Below, in pieces: positions 38,930 through 50,512 of a DNA stretch of 64,000 nt; within the stretch, counting starts at the first letter, position 1; each line of letters begins with the position of its first letter. Below the pieces are notes generated by a model that searched no databases, was not told the origin of the DNA, and saw only the letters and a program-made list of their open reading frames with translations. Location of the stretch: assembly GCF_000499385.1 (NCBI RefSeq), contig NW_013651701.1:103251-167250 (forward strand), given 5' to 3'. This stretch comes from Eimeria necatrix (Eukaryota; Apicomplexa; Conoidasida; Eucoccidiorida; Eimeriidae). The position numbers and the translations under genes were made by a program.

Positions 38930-39350
38930 TTAGATTATTTCCATTTATATTATTTATATTTATTTTAATTATATTTATTTTATTTTTTTATTTAAATTTG
39001 ATGAAGTAGTTCTGCATTTAAATGCAATTGCACAGACACTTTGGTCACTGCAGGCCCACTTGCACAGCACATGCTTTCACGTCCCACTTATTTATTTATT
39101 ATCTTTTCATTATTTATATTTTATTTATTTATATATTTATATATTTATTTATTTATTTATTTATTTACTTAGTTAGTTAGTCAGTTAGTTATAGCCTTAT
39201 AGGCTTTGGATGCATGCGCTTATTACAGAGCCAAAGACACGGGCATGCAGGTAGGCCATTTGGGTGTTGTTATAATTATAAAGACAAAGACTTAAATGAG
39301 GAAATAAATATCTCTTTAGAAACATTAATTATATAATATTTATTTTACAA
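38930..39350. repeat. AT-rich tract with (TTTA)n
   Basis: TTATTTATTT runs at 38940-38995 and 39088-39165, then mixed AT-rich sequence. It lies in the 3' flank of the 419-residue gene. No coding potential seen. Confidence 0.8.
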
Positions 39351-39613
39351 GTATCTGCACAGTATCCACACATGAGCAGTGGACACGCAGCTCAAGGTAG
39401 CAGCAGCAGCAGCTGCTGCTGCTGCTGCTGCAGCAACAGCTGGTCCTGCTGCAGCGCCTTCAGCAGCGCACCCTGCAGCAGCAGGGCCCGCTGCAGCACG
39501 GCCTCCTGCCGGAGCAGCGCAGCGGCTGCCCTGCAGCAGCGGGAGCCGCCCTTGCAGCGCCTCCTGCAGCAGCAGCAACAGCTGCTGCTGCTGCTGCTGC
39601 TGCTGCTGCGGGA

Positions 39614-39867
39614 CTAGAGGCAGCCCAGGCAGCTGAGGCGGGTGAGGCTGCGGTCCAGCTCCGCGTGGGCCTGCAGCCGCTCCTTCAGAGTCCTGCGGAG
39701 ATCTGTGTCTGCGCTGAGGCGGCCCCCAGAACTCAAAAGGCATTGTGCTGCTGCTGCTGTCAGCCCTGTGGGGCCCGCGTGGCTCAAAAAGGGGGCCCTG
39801 TAGTAAAAGTAGTCCACCCCGGGGTGCGGCACTGCGAACGCCCGCTCCTCTACCACCGGCGACGCCT

Positions 39868-39905
<38 letters not shown>

Positions 39906-39913
39906 GTAGGAGT

Positions 39914-39953
<40 letters not shown>

Positions 39954-40040
39954 AGAGCAGCGGCAGCAGCAGCAGCGCAGGAGGCGACGGGCGTGGCGGC
40001 GAGGATGGAGGCAGACGCAGCAGCAGAGAAACTAGGAGGG

Positions 40041-40104
<64 letters not shown>

Positions 40105-41669
40105 CAAAACGACACGAACAAAGAGCCAGCTAAATGCGCGAAAAGAGGCAAATGAGGAAGCAAATAAGGAATAAAAAGGAAAAGGAAAATTAAATAAAAA
40201 TAAAAATAAAAATAAAAATAAAAATAAAAACTGACTCTTTGTCTCAAGTATTCCCTCCTTAACTCTTGGTACTGATCATAGTTCCAGTGCCGCAGCTTCT
40301 TCAGGTCCCAGATGTTGATGGGCACGGGGCCCTCAGCTGCAGCAGCAGCAGCAGCAGCAGCAGCAACCGCGAGCATGCACAAGCAGCAGCAGCAGCAGCA
40401 GCGGCGAAAACAGCAACAGCAGCAGCCGCAAGGGCCGCAAGACCAGAGGCAGCAACAACAAAAGCAGCAACAGCAGCAGAAACAACAGCAACAACAGCAG
40501 CAGCCCTAAGTATTAGCGAGAGCACCAGCAGCAGCAGTAGCGACAGCAGCAGCAGCAGCAGCAGCAGCGCAGTGTCGGCAATAGGATGCTTCCCAAGCAA
40601 GAGGACTCTATGGGGCCCCTTTCTGTCCTCTTTCGAGGCTTGCAGAGTAGTGCAGCAGCAGCAGCAGCAGCAGCGGCAGCAACACCATCATCAGCAAGAA
40701 TATCAGCAGCAACAGTAGCAGCAGCATCAGCTGCAGCAGCAGCAGCAGCAGGAGCTTCTTACGGGAGAAGAGAGTGACTCTGGCGTCTGTCTCCATGGCC
40801 TCGAGGTCCGACTTAGCCCTGGGGCTGTTGCTGCTGCTGCTGCTGCAGCCGCTGCTGCTGCTGCCCATCGGCAGCAGCAGCCTGGGGCTGAGGTCGCTGG
40901 GCTTTGGGGAGTTGAGGCTGGGGACTTTATAAGAAGGGGCAGCAGAATTTGCTGGAAGCACTGGGCTGCTGCAGGGGGTTCTCAAGCCGCTGCGGTTGCT
41001 GCTGCTGCTGCTGTGGCTGCTGCTGCCGCTGAGGCTGCTGCGCCTGCTGCCTTCGCTGCTGCGGCTGTTGCTGCTGCGCGAACTCAAGCTGCCGCTGCCC
41101 CGGCTGTCGTCTTGGGGGGCAGCAGCTGCTACTGTTGCTGTTGCTGCAGCAGCCATGGCTGCTGTGGTCAAGGGGGCGCCCACAGCAACTGCTGCTGCTG
41201 CTGCTGCTGCTGCTGCAAGCGGCGTGCTGATAGAAACCCTTTCGCGCTTGGAAGCCGTAGATGAGGAACTGCGCGCGCTGTCTTGCCTTGCTGCTGCTGC
41301 TGCTGCTGCAGGCTCAGCAGCAGGCTCTGTTGTTGCTGCTTCTGCTGCTGCTGCCTCTGGCTGCGGCTCTGCTGCGCTGCCCTCGGCAGGAGCTGCTAGT
41401 GCAGCATCAGCAGCAGCAGCAGCATCGGAAGCAGCAGCTCCGGCGGCTTGCGCTGCAGCGTCGGCCTCCGCAGCCACCTGCGCGCCAGCGCGGGCTGCAG
41501 CTGCTGCTGCGTCAGCAGCAGCAGCAGCAGCATCAGCAGCAGCAGCACTCGCAAACCCCAAGCTGCTGCTGTGGCTCTGCAGCCCCGGGCTGCTCTCAGG
41601 CGAAGGGTTGGGCGTGCGGGTCACCTGGGGGCTTTCCTCGGGGGAGCTGGGGGGCTTTGGGGAGGTCAT
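39614..41669 (-). CDS. Unrecognised 419-residue protein, Ser/Ala-rich N-terminus and non-repetitive C-terminus
   Basis: Three exons with exact phase agreement: 41669-40763 (donor GTAAGA, phase 1), 40336-40236 (acceptor CTGCAG, donor GTCAGT, phase 0) and 39865-39614 (acceptor CTGCAG, TGA or equivalent stop). Start is MTSPKPPSSPEESP just after a TTCAG-A context. Residues 1-300 are Ser/Pro/Ala-rich with many potential SP phosphorylation sites. The last 115 residues carry no homopolymer and look conserved: GPVPINIWDLKKLRHWNYDQ, YQELRREYLRQR, FAVPHPGVDYFYYRAPF, and a charged helix DLRRTLKERLQAHAELDRSL. I do not recognise the family; no signal peptide or membrane segment is evident. Confidence 0.65.
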
Positions 41670-42101
41670 TTCTGAAGAAAAGCAGCAAATAAAGCTTCTA
41701 AATGCAAATAATTTAATTAATTTAATTAATTTAATTAAAAAAAAGAAAAAATTACACAAAAACCCCACAAATTGAGCCACTTGCTGCAGCAGCAAACCCC
41801 CAGCAGCAGCAAAGGCCACGGAACGGCAGGCGAAGGCGCCTGCGTGCAGCAGCAGCAAATTGCTGCGCAGACAGCAGCAACGAAATTAACAAAAATAAAA
41901 AAATAAACAAAAATGAACAAAAACAAACATTAAAAACAAATAATAAACAAAAATAAACATTAAAAACAAATAATAAACAAAAAGAAACAATAAATAAATA
42001 AAATTGATAACAAAAACGGAAAAAAAAGAAAACCCGCAGCGGGAATGGCTGGAAAGCAGCAGCAAACGCTGCAGCAAAAGTCTGTGGCCAGCAGCAAAAA
42101 G

Positions 42102-42132
<31 letters not shown>

Positions 42133-42805
42133 ATAGGTAAATAAATAAATAAATAAATAAAATGATAAATAATAAATAAATAAATTAATAAAATAGTAAA
42201 AAGAATTTAAATAAATTCGAAGATTTAATTTGACAAAAAGAAGCCTCTCCAGGGGCCCCTTTTTGCCCGTTTTCTTCCAGAAGCAAAAAGCGGCAAAAAC
42301 TGCAGCAGCAAAAACCACCAAGACACCCCGAAAGGCCCTTTTTGCTGCTGAAAAAGACAATTAAGATCATTTTGAGTTTATAAAACGTTTTTAGAACTTT
42401 TTAAAACCCTTTTTGGAACATTTTGGGACTTTTTTGGGACTTTTTGGCACTTATTGGGACTTTTGGACTTTTGAATTTTTGCTTCTTCTGTGCCCCCATT
42501 CCCTTGCTGTGAGGGGGATTCGCACAAGTTCAAATTTGGGGGAAAGTGGAGGAGAAGTTTCTCGAAATGGGGCCATTAATGGCATCTTGAAAGGCATTTA
42601 AAGTGGAAATAAAGTGGAAATAGAATTTAAAATGAAAATAAAATTTAAAATGAAAAAAGACGCAAATTTTGACCCAAATTTGACCTCTTTTGAGGGCTTT
42701 CTGCTGTATGTACGCTTGTGGGGTGTATGTACACTGAAATTTTACAAGTGCGCAGCGAAACAAATAAATATATCCGGCTGCGGATCTGCATTTAATGAAA
42801 ACATT

Positions 42806-42849
<44 letters not shown>

Positions 42850-42960
42850 TTAATTTATTTATCTATTTATTTATTGTTGTTTGTTTGTTTATGCGTTCAT
42901 TTATTTGTGTGAGAGCAAGAAAGAGCACTGGCATCGAAAGATTTGAGTGGTGGCAGTTAC
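41670..42960. other. AT-rich interval with AAAT/TTTA tetranucleotide arrays
   Basis: Upstream of the 419-residue gene. (AAAT)n occurs at 42102-42185, TTTAATTAA units at 41705-41745, AACAAAAATAAACATT repeats at 41895-41990, a run of TTTTGGGACTTTTT units at 42400-42475, and (TTTA)n at 42805-42870. An imperfect GTACATACACC motif sits at 42720-42736. No gene seen. Confidence 0.65.
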
Positions 42961-42992
<32 letters not shown>

Positions 42993-43107
42993 CTGTTGCT
43001 GCTGTTGCTGCTGCATAGGATTATCCTTGATGCTGTTGCTGCAGTTGCTACCCAAGCCGCTGTTTCTGCTGAAGTGGCCCCACTGCCGGCGCAGCGCTGC
43101 TTCTCCC

Positions 43108-43146
<39 letters not shown>

Positions 43147-43149
43147 AAG

Positions 43150-43605
43150 AGTGTCAGCGGATCTGTGGGCTTTTTTTGCTTCTCCACTTCTCCTCAAGAC
43201 TTTTAATTTGCTGCTGATCCGAAAATTGCATTAAATGCATTTCTGCTGCAGTTAAGTGCTGCTGCGGCTGCGGGCGGCGGCGGCGGCGAGCCAGCGCTGG
43301 CCGCTGGACTGAGGGCTTCCCGGGCAAGAATGGAGTGGAAAGAAAGAAAAAACGAAAATTAACATTTAAATAACAAAAGTATTTAATTATTTTGAGAAAA
43401 AGTGCACAAAAAAGCCACAAAACGCGGAAACAGAACACCAGGCACAAGGCTCCAGCGGCTCAGAGGCTCTGGGCTGAGGCTTACCGTGGGTTGTTGTGGA
43501 GAGAAGTCCCGGGAGTTGTGTTTGCGGAAATTAAATAATGAAAAGGATTTAATAATAATGAAATAAATTCAAATTAAGGCTTCAAACTCGACCCACAACA
43601 CACGC

Positions 43606-43646
<41 letters not shown>

Positions 43647-44205
43647 GAACAGCTGCTGCGAGGCGCCACGGCGAGTCGCGGCCGTGGTTTTCGGGCGATC
43701 GCACACTGAAATTGGCGGAATTTGCGAATTCTTTTGGATATTTATCTCCAATTTTGAATTAATTTTATTAAATTTAAATTAATTAAATCAAATGTTTTAA
43801 AAAATGGCAATAAGCAGCAGGCAGAGTCGCAGCATCGACGCGGTGTCGTCGCCCAAGGTGTCGGCGGCCCCGCTGCTCCCGCTTCTTCTCTTCTTTTCCT
43901 TTCTTTCATCTTTTATCTTTTTTTTTAAAATTAAATTTATTTAAATTAATTAAATTAAATACTTTTAGGGCCTTTTAGAGGCAGCAGTTAGGCCGCATGC
44001 CCAGCGGGCCATTCGCCGCTACCCCCTGGCCTCCGCCGACCCTGCTGCTGCTCCTGCCGCTGCTGCTGCTGCTGCGTAGCTGTGGCAGCAGAAGCAGCTG
44101 CAGCAGCGGTGCAGCAGCAGCAAAGCGCCGCAGCGAGACACCGCTCCATGGAGAAACAAGCAGCAGCTGGAGAGTTGTCAGCTCCCTCATAAGCTGGCCA
44201 CTTCG
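43150..44205. other. Possible small-gene remnants; not resolved
   Basis: A minus-strand stretch at 43160-43320 (HLMQFSDQQQIKSLEEKWRS) has natural composition. It is preceded by a plausible intron (donor GTAAGC near 43480, pyrimidine-rich acceptor near 43320). Its 5' exon lacks an acceptor or a clear start. A short plus-strand frame at 43804-43950 (MAISSRQSRSIDAVSSPKVS) is equally unproven. Poly-CAG occurs at 43607-43643. Confidence 0.25.
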
Positions 44206-44250
44206 TTGTCCAGCTAGCTACCCAGCTAGCTAGCTAGCTAGCTAGCACAA
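44206..44250. repeat. (GCTA)n tract
   Basis: Short GCTAGCTAGCTAGC run next to a minus-strand frame that may hold the C-terminal exon of the dehydrogenase gene (stop near 44242). Confidence 0.75.
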
Positions 44251-45106
44251 GTGCAGCAACAGTTCTCCATCAAAGAGGCCGCCTGCAGCAGCAGCGAGCC
44301 AGCCGCTTTCTGCAGCTGCAGCAGCAGCCACTGCCGCTGCAGCGGCAGCAGATACAAAAACAGAATCACAAAAGGAAACAAAAGGTTTTGCAAACTTCCC
44401 AAAAAACCCCTCAGAGCCACAAAACCCCAACTGAGGCATCCCTAGAAAAGCCCTAATGTGCTGCCCCTCTAAGGCCTCATCATCTGGGGCCCCTGGGGCC
44501 CCTGGGGCCCCTGGGGGCCCCCGGGGGGCCCTGGGGGCCCCGAGGGGCCCCTGAGGGGCCCCCTGAGGGGCCCCTACGGGCTCTGCAGTGCTCCTGGGAG
44601 CCCCGTGGTGCCCCTGGGGCCCCCTAGAGGCCATGTGGGGCTCCTGGGGGCCCCACAGGAGTCCCATAGGGGCCCCTGTGGGGCCCCCCTATGTGCCCTT
44701 TGGGGGGCCCCCCGGGGGGGCCCCCCGAGGGGCCCCTGAGGGCCCCAGCCATGCTGCAAGGCGGGCGAGAGGTGAGGGGAAACGGAAGGCAAAAAGACAA
44801 AACAGCAGCAAGTCCCTTATGCTGCTGCTGCTGCACTGCAGCAGCAGCCACACGGGGGAGTCCCAGCAGCAGCGAATGACGCTGGGGGGCTCCACCGCCG
44901 AAACAGCAGCAGCAACAGCAGCAGCAGCAACGCCAGGAGGAGAGGCCAAATTCAGCAGCAGCTCTGCTCGCCACAAGCACCCAGCAGCAGCAGCAGCACA
45001 AGCAGCAGCAGCAGCAGCACAAGCAGCAGCAGCAGCAGCACAAGCAGCAGCAGCAGCAGCAGCACGCACGGACTGCGCAATGAGCTAGGCCCACTGCTGC
45101 TCTCTT

Positions 45107-45147
<41 letters not shown>

Positions 45148-45290
45148 CTCCGTGTGCTGCTCGCTTACCGCTTTGGCTGTCAAGCACTTGCTGCTGCACA
45201 GCCCCTTGAGGCCTTTGGCTTTTGGCAGCAAATGGCTTCCGCGAGAAGAGGGCTGTAGCTGCTGCGCCTGGTGCTGCAGCAGCAAAGCAG
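44242..45290 (-). CDS. Possible C-terminal exons of the short-chain dehydrogenase gene
   Basis: Follows the dehydrogenase core on the same strand. A segment near 45160-45310 (APGAAATALFSRKPFAAKSQ) could be the loop after the SDR catalytic core, ending at a GTAAGC donor near 45168. A segment at 44242-44460 (GFFGKFAKPFVSFCDSVFVS, stop near 44242) could be the last exon. Between them are poly-CAG and GGGGCCCC DNA. The splice phases were not settled. Confidence 0.3.
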
Positions 45291-45636
45291 CAGACAGCCC
45301 CTAGCAGCCCTTGCAAAGCCCAGTGCTGCTGTCTTGCTGCTGCTGCTGCTGCTGCTGCCAGTGCCTGTGCTGCTCCATCTGCAGCAGCAGCAACCCCTCT
45401 AGCTCTCTTTATGTGCCCTTACGGGCCCTTTAAGAACCCTTGCTGCACAGAGAGGGCCCCCAGGGGCCCCCAAAACTGGAGCACGGGGGCCCCCTAGGGG
45501 CCCCCTGGGGCCCCCTTAGGGCCCCTTAAGGGCCACATAAGGGCCCCTGGGGGCCCCCAGGGGGCCCCCAGGGGGCCCCCTAGGGGCCCCCTAGGGGCCC
45601 CCTAGGGGCCCCTTTGAAGTGCATAGACCTACCTAC

Positions 45637-45905
45637 GCAAACAACGCGGACATTGGTGCCGCGGAGCTCGCTGCTGAGTCCCGTTGCTGCTGCTGCTGCT
45701 GCTGCTTTTGTTGCTGCGTAGATGGCCTGCCCCGGGGGAGCAGCAGCAGCAACAGCAGAAGTGATAAAGATAATGCGGCTCGGCAGAGAAAAAGAAATGC
45801 CAAAGAAAGAAGACAGACAGTCCAGCAGCACGCTGCTGACCCCCGGGGAACCTCCAGTTGCTGCTGCTGCGGCTGCAGCTGCTGCTGCTGCTGGCGCTGC
45901 CCCTT

Positions 45906-45936
<31 letters not shown>

Positions 45937-46062
45937 GCCGGTCAAGCTATCTCCCCGCAGCAGCGGCAGCAGCGCATGCGCCACCCTGAGGGCCCCAAAG
46001 AAATTAACTGCAAATTCTTCGTTGGCCTCGGAAAGGAAGGCCTCGCGCTCCACTGCCTGCAT

Positions 46063-46100
<38 letters not shown>

Positions 46101-46197
46101 GCAGCAACAGCAGAATGAACGGGGAGTGCAGGTCTGCAGCGGCCAGTGCGCTTTCGCCGTGCTTCTTCCCCTGCAATCCCACACTTCTCCCCCTCAA

Positions 46198-46282
<85 letters not shown>

Positions 46283-46480
46283 CTACCTGCGCCGGAAACG
46301 AAGCCCACACTCCCGCCCCACACACAACCGCGTGCAGCCGGGGGGCCCCCAGGGGGCCCCCCAGGGGGCCCCCCAGGGGGCCCCCCAGGGGCCCCCCAAT
46401 AAACCCCTGGAGGCTTTTGAGGGCCTCTTCGCTTTCTTTGCTGCTCCGCACGTCCCACTTCAAAGCCACAAACCCGCAAC
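45637..46480 (-). CDS. Short-chain dehydrogenase/reductase core (KDSR-like candidate)
   Basis: NAD(P)H-dependent oxidoreductase of the Rossmann SDR superfamily. The upstream exon (about 46480-46287, donor GTAGCC) holds FVALKWDVRSSKESEEALKS, matching the DV motif after beta-3, and LHAVVCGAGVWASFPAQ, matching the NNAG strand with the first Asn replaced. The next exon, 46056-45637 (140 codons, phase 0 both ends), holds EEFAVNFFGALRVAHALLPL, RIIFITSAVAAAAPPG with the catalytic Ser, and YAATK with Tyr codon 45718-45720 and Lys 45706-45708. Between the DV and AG motifs a GGGGCCCC tract inserts a GGPL repeat, directly inside the core fold. Spacing resembles 3-ketodihydrosphingosine reductase, but other SDRs are possible. 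The N-terminal glycine motif is uncertain. Confidence 0.65.
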
Positions 46481-46487
46481 ACGCGCA

Positions 46488-46640
46488 GCACACAGGGGCC
46501 CCCACAGGGGCCCCCAAGGGGGCCCCCACAGGGGCCCCCAAGGGGGCCCCCAGAGGGGCCCCCAAGGGGGCCCCCACAGGGGCCCCCAAGGGGGCCCCCA
46601 GAGGGGCCTCCAGTGGGGCCCCCAGAGGGGCCCCCACTGA
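46488..46640. repeat. 15-bp GGGGCCCCCACA / GGGGCCCCCAAG array
   Basis: About ten 15-bp units alternating CACAGGGGCCCC and CAAGGGGGCCCC, so the larger period is 30 bp. Both strands stay open: Gly-Ala-Pro-Thr/Lys on plus, Gly-Ala-Pro-Leu/Val on minus, in frame with the SDR exon. Confidence 0.85.
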
Positions 46641-46660
46641 GGTGGGTTTGGGAGCTGCTG

Positions 46661-46714
46661 CTACGTGTGCAGCTGTATCTTCAGAAGCGGCGTTTCGCTG
46701 CTGCTGCTGCTGCA

Positions 46715-46763
<49 letters not shown>

Positions 46764-47168
46764 AGCGCTGCTTTGCAGCTGCAGCGCGCAGCAGCGTAAG
46801 CCTGCAGGAAGGCAAAGCCACTCAGCAGCAGCAGCAGCGGGGCCCCGAGGGGCCCTTCCCAGAGGCCCCCTCCTTGCTGCAGCAGCAGCAGCAGCAGCAA
46901 CCTGCTGCTGCCGTGCAGGGCTAAGATGCGGCCGAGAAGATCTGCAGCACAAATGTACGGTAGGCTGCGAGGAAAGAAGCGCCTGCTGCTGCTGCTGCTG
47001 CTGCCGCTGCTGCCGCTGCTGCCGCTGCTGCTGCCGCTGCTGCTGCTGCTGCTGCTGCTGCCAAAGCAAACCGGAAGAGGGAGATGAGCAGCGCGAAGGG
47101 CCAGTGCGCCGCTTGCTGCCAGTGCTGCTGCTGCAGCAAAGCCTGGAAAACTTGCGCTGCTGAAGGGT

Positions 47169-47201
<33 letters not shown>

Positions 47202-47674
47202 CCTGTTGTTATTGCTGCTGCGATAGCAGCGGAGGCCCCCCAGAGGATAAGTAGGGAAGACACAAGAAGAATAGCTTGCAAAGCAGTGCTGCTGCTGCGG
47301 TGCTGCTGCTGCTGCTGCTGCTGCTGCTGCAGCTGCACCTCGTAAACGCCTTTCAAGGCCCAGCGGGGCCCACTAGCTCCAACAAGTGCAGCAGCAGCAA
47401 CAGCAGCAGCAACGGTGTCTGCTGCTGGAGGCCCCTGAGACTGAAGAGCAAGAGCAGCTGCTGCAGCTGCTGCAGCTGCTGCAGCTGCTGCAAAGGCACA
47501 AAGAAACGCCACCAACTGAGGCAGCGCGGCAAAGACTGCCTCTCGCACCTGCTGCTGCTGCTGCCGCTGCTGCTGCTGCTGCTGCTGCCGCTGCTGCTGC
47601 TGCTGCTCCTCGCCCTTGTGCCGCCGCAGAGGGGGCCCCTGTGGGCACCCCCCCACGCTCTTCAGTGTGCTCAT
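46661..47674 (-). CDS. Hydrophobic N-terminal candidate of the dehydrogenase gene, or separate membrane protein
   Basis: Minus-strand coding-like frame with hydrophobic stretches (AVFAALPQLVAFLCAFAAAA and AILLVSSLLILWGASAAIAA). The second could be a degenerate SDR glycine motif (TGASSGIG read as WGASAAIA), followed by ASGALALRAA, as in SDR beta-2. Ala, Ser and Gln runs interrupt it. It is equally possible that this belongs to another gene. Confidence 0.3.
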
Positions 47675-48210
47675 AAGCTGGGGCCCCTCTGGGCGACGCT
47701 AGGGCCCCCAAACTTCTGGGAAATGCTCTGGGGTTATCTAGGGGCCCCCCAGGTCTCCTGCTGCTTTTATTCGAGTTGCTGGGGCCCCTGGGTGGCCTTT
47801 GGGAGCCCCCCGAGGGGCCCCAGGCGCTCCAGAGGCGGCCCTGGGGGGCCCCCTTAGGGCCTCCTGGCTGGCTGTGCTGCTGGGGGGCCCCCCTAGGCCT
47901 GGCGGGCCTTGCGGGTGTCTGGGGGCCCCCTTTGGGTCTTTTGGGGGGTTTCTTTTCTTTATTTACTGATTAAATGAAAACAAGACAGAAGAAGAGGCTT
48001 ACAAAGCCTCTAGACCTCCTTGGGGGCCCCCCTGAGGGCCCCAAAGGAGGCCCTCAGGGGGGCCCCAAGTACCCTGCTGGGGGCCCCGAGGCGGGGGCCT
48101 CTCTCTGGAGCTGTTCGTGGAGCCCTGAGCTGCCCGAGTTCCCATAATTAAGAGCATTTATGTGAAAATTAAGAAGAAAGCGCCTCGAAGTGAATGTGCT
48201 GTTACTGTTG

Positions 48211-48250
<40 letters not shown>

Positions 48251-48930
48251 CGGAGCGAACGGCTGCTGCGGCTGTGAGCGCTGCTGCATGCACAAGGGCT
48301 CCTCTCGCCCTCCACCGCCACAGTTCCGCCCTGAGGCCCCAGGGTAGGCCCTAAGGGGGCCCCCTACGGCCCCTACGGGGGCCCTACGGGGGCCCCCGCT
48401 GGAGGCGCCTAAGGGGGGCCCCTAAAGGGGCCCCTACGGGGGCCCCCATGGGGCTCGGGGGCCCCAAGTTGGACCTCCTGTGGACTGTGTGGGGCCCTTA
48501 GATGCGCCATGAGGGCTTTGACGCGTATTGGCCTTCTGAGGGGCCCCCTTTGAACTCTATGAGTCTCGTGAGGGGCCCCCTGTGAACCCTATGGGCTTTC
48601 TGAGGGGCCCCCTGTGGGCCCTCTGGGCCTCGAGGGGGGCCCCTCTGGTGGCCCCAAAGGGGTTTGTTGGGGGCCCCCTGGGCATCCCAAGGGGCCCTTT
48701 CTGATGGCCCCTGGGGGCCCCTTTGAGCTGCTGCTGCGCCTTTAGAAGGATCTGCTGCTGCTGCTTCTTTAGTGTTTCTGCTGGACCCTCTTGCTGCCTG
48801 GAGCTGCTGGCAGCAGCAGCAACAGCTGCAGCGAGGCCTCCAGGGGCCCCTCTTAGGGGCCCTCTTGGGGCCCCCAGGGGCCCCTCTTGGGGCCCCCAGG
48901 GGCCCCTCTTGGGGCCCCCAGGGGCCCCTT
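47630..48930. repeat. Long GGGGCCCC-rich intergenic block
   Basis: About 1.3 kb of GGGGGCCCCC, GGGGCCCCTAC and GGGGCCCCCAGG units of varying spacing, broken by one CTG run (48205-48250). The interval 48845-48930 repeats GGGGCCCCTCTTG three times at 26-bp spacing. No gene was recognised. Confidence 0.85.
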
Positions 48931-49020
48931 GGGGCTGGGGTTTAGAGGAAGCAATAAGGGCTTCCTGGGGCTGCGAAGCAGCAGGGAGGGCCCCGCAGCA
49001 GCAGCAGCGGAAGGCCTGCT

Positions 49021-49048
49021 CAAACCCTAAACCCTAAACCCTAAACCC
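49021..49048 (-). repeat. Interstitial telomere-like repeat (AAACCCT)
   Basis: Four exact AAACCCTAAACCC heptamers, sitting about 90 bp before a 41-bp minisatellite. Confidence 0.9.
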
Positions 49049-49137
49049 TCGGTGCTTCCAGCTTATTCCTGCTGCAGTTCGTTTTGCTGCTGTTTAAATC
49101 TAATAGCAGAAAAAGACTAATTTGGACTTAGAAGTTC

Positions 49138-49427
49138 CTAAAAGGGCTTTTAAAGGGAAATTTAAAACTAAAAGTAAACTAAAAAGGTGTTTAAAAAGCA
49201 AATTGGGATTTAAAATGTTCTAAAAAGGTATTTTTAATGAATCTTAGGACTAGATATGTTCTAAAAAGGTATTTTAAATGAAACTTGGGATAAAAAGTGA
49301 ACTAAAAAGGTATTTAAAAGACAATTATTAGAGCTAAAAGTGTCCTGAAAAGGTATTTAGAAGACAACTTAAAACTAAAAGCAAACTAAAAAGGTATTTA
49401 AATTAAAGAAGCAACTTAGGGCTAAAA
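49138..49427. repeat. 41-bp AT-rich minisatellite, seven copies
   Basis: The landmark CTAAAAAGGTATTT recurs at 49138, 49179, 49220, 49261, 49302, 49345 and 49386, spacing 41, 41, 41, 41, 43 and 41 bp. Copies are 70-90 percent alike by eye. The unit also carries AAACTAAAAGT. It is unlike every other repeat in the window, having neither triplet nor GC bias. Confidence 0.9.
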
Positions 49428-49429
49428 GG

Positions 49430-50219
49430 CTGCCTCTGAGTGGGGCATAAAAGAAGGGCTGGGGCAAGAAGTGGCTGCTGCTGCTGCTGCTGCTGCCGAG
49501 GCTCGCTGCAGCAGCAGCAAAAGTTTGCTGCTTGCTGCTGCGCAGTTACTGCCGCTGCAGTTGCTGCTGCTGCAGTTGCTGCTGCTGCAGTTGCTGCTGC
49601 TGCAGCTGCTGCAGCTGCTGCACTTCTAGGCCAAAAGCTCCGAGAGGCAGCAAAAACCCTTCCAGCCATCCCTCAAAAATAATGGGGCGGGGGCCCTGCG
49701 GGGCGCAGGGGCCTCCGGGGCTCTTCACTGGCGGGCCGCTGCTGCAGCAGCAAGTTGCTGCAGCAGCAAGGCCGCACACGCGCCACGAAGCCCGAATCCC
49801 TGCTGCTGCTGCTGCTGCAGCTGCTGCTGCTACTGCAGCAGCAGCTGCTGGTGGTGGTGGTGTGTGCAGCTGCTGCTACTGCTGCTGCTGCTGCACCAGC
49901 AGCAGCTGCTGCTGCTGATGGTGGTGCTGCTGCTGCAGCAGCAGCTGCTGCTGCTGCTGCTGGGGCCTAAAGACCCTTTGTGTGTTCCCCTATGGGGCTA
50001 GAGAGAAAAGCTGCTCCCCGAGTTAAATTAAATGATCAAGAACGTGACAAAAACACATAAACTTTATTGCGGCCAAGCCGCTGCTGCTGCACCAGCAGCA
50101 GCAGCAGCAGCAGCCGCTGCTGCTGCTGCTGGAGACGGTGCGCGGCTGTCAAATACGCAGAACTGCACTCCATATTTTACTTGGACACATATACAGGTAG
50201 CAGCAAAAGCAGCACAAGG

Positions 50220-50255
<36 letters not shown>

Positions 50256-50371
50256 TAGCCCTATGGGCTGTTTACGGGGGCATTTTGCTGCTCACCTAGC
50301 ACACCAATACCTGCTGCCTTTCAAAAGACATACAACTGAGCTCAACACGGATTCAAGCCATTGTGTACGCG

Positions 50372-50404
<33 letters not shown>

Positions 50405-50477
50405 GCCAGTGCCTGTAAAAAAAGAGCCGCAGCGGAGGCAGGCAAACCCACGGAAAACATACTATCCGGCCTTTCGG

Positions 50478-50512
<35 letters not shown>

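Noticed and set aside
46417..47163. Plus-strand GAPTGAPKG repeat protein
   Set aside because: Reads the 15-bp GGGGCCCC array opposite the dehydrogenase exon; no conserved flanking domain.
49540..49970. Possible CRISPR-like spaced repeats (GTTGCTGCTGCTGCA with short spacers)
   Set aside because: Spacers are themselves CTG units of 3-6 bp. This is a eukaryotic triplet minisatellite, not a CRISPR array.
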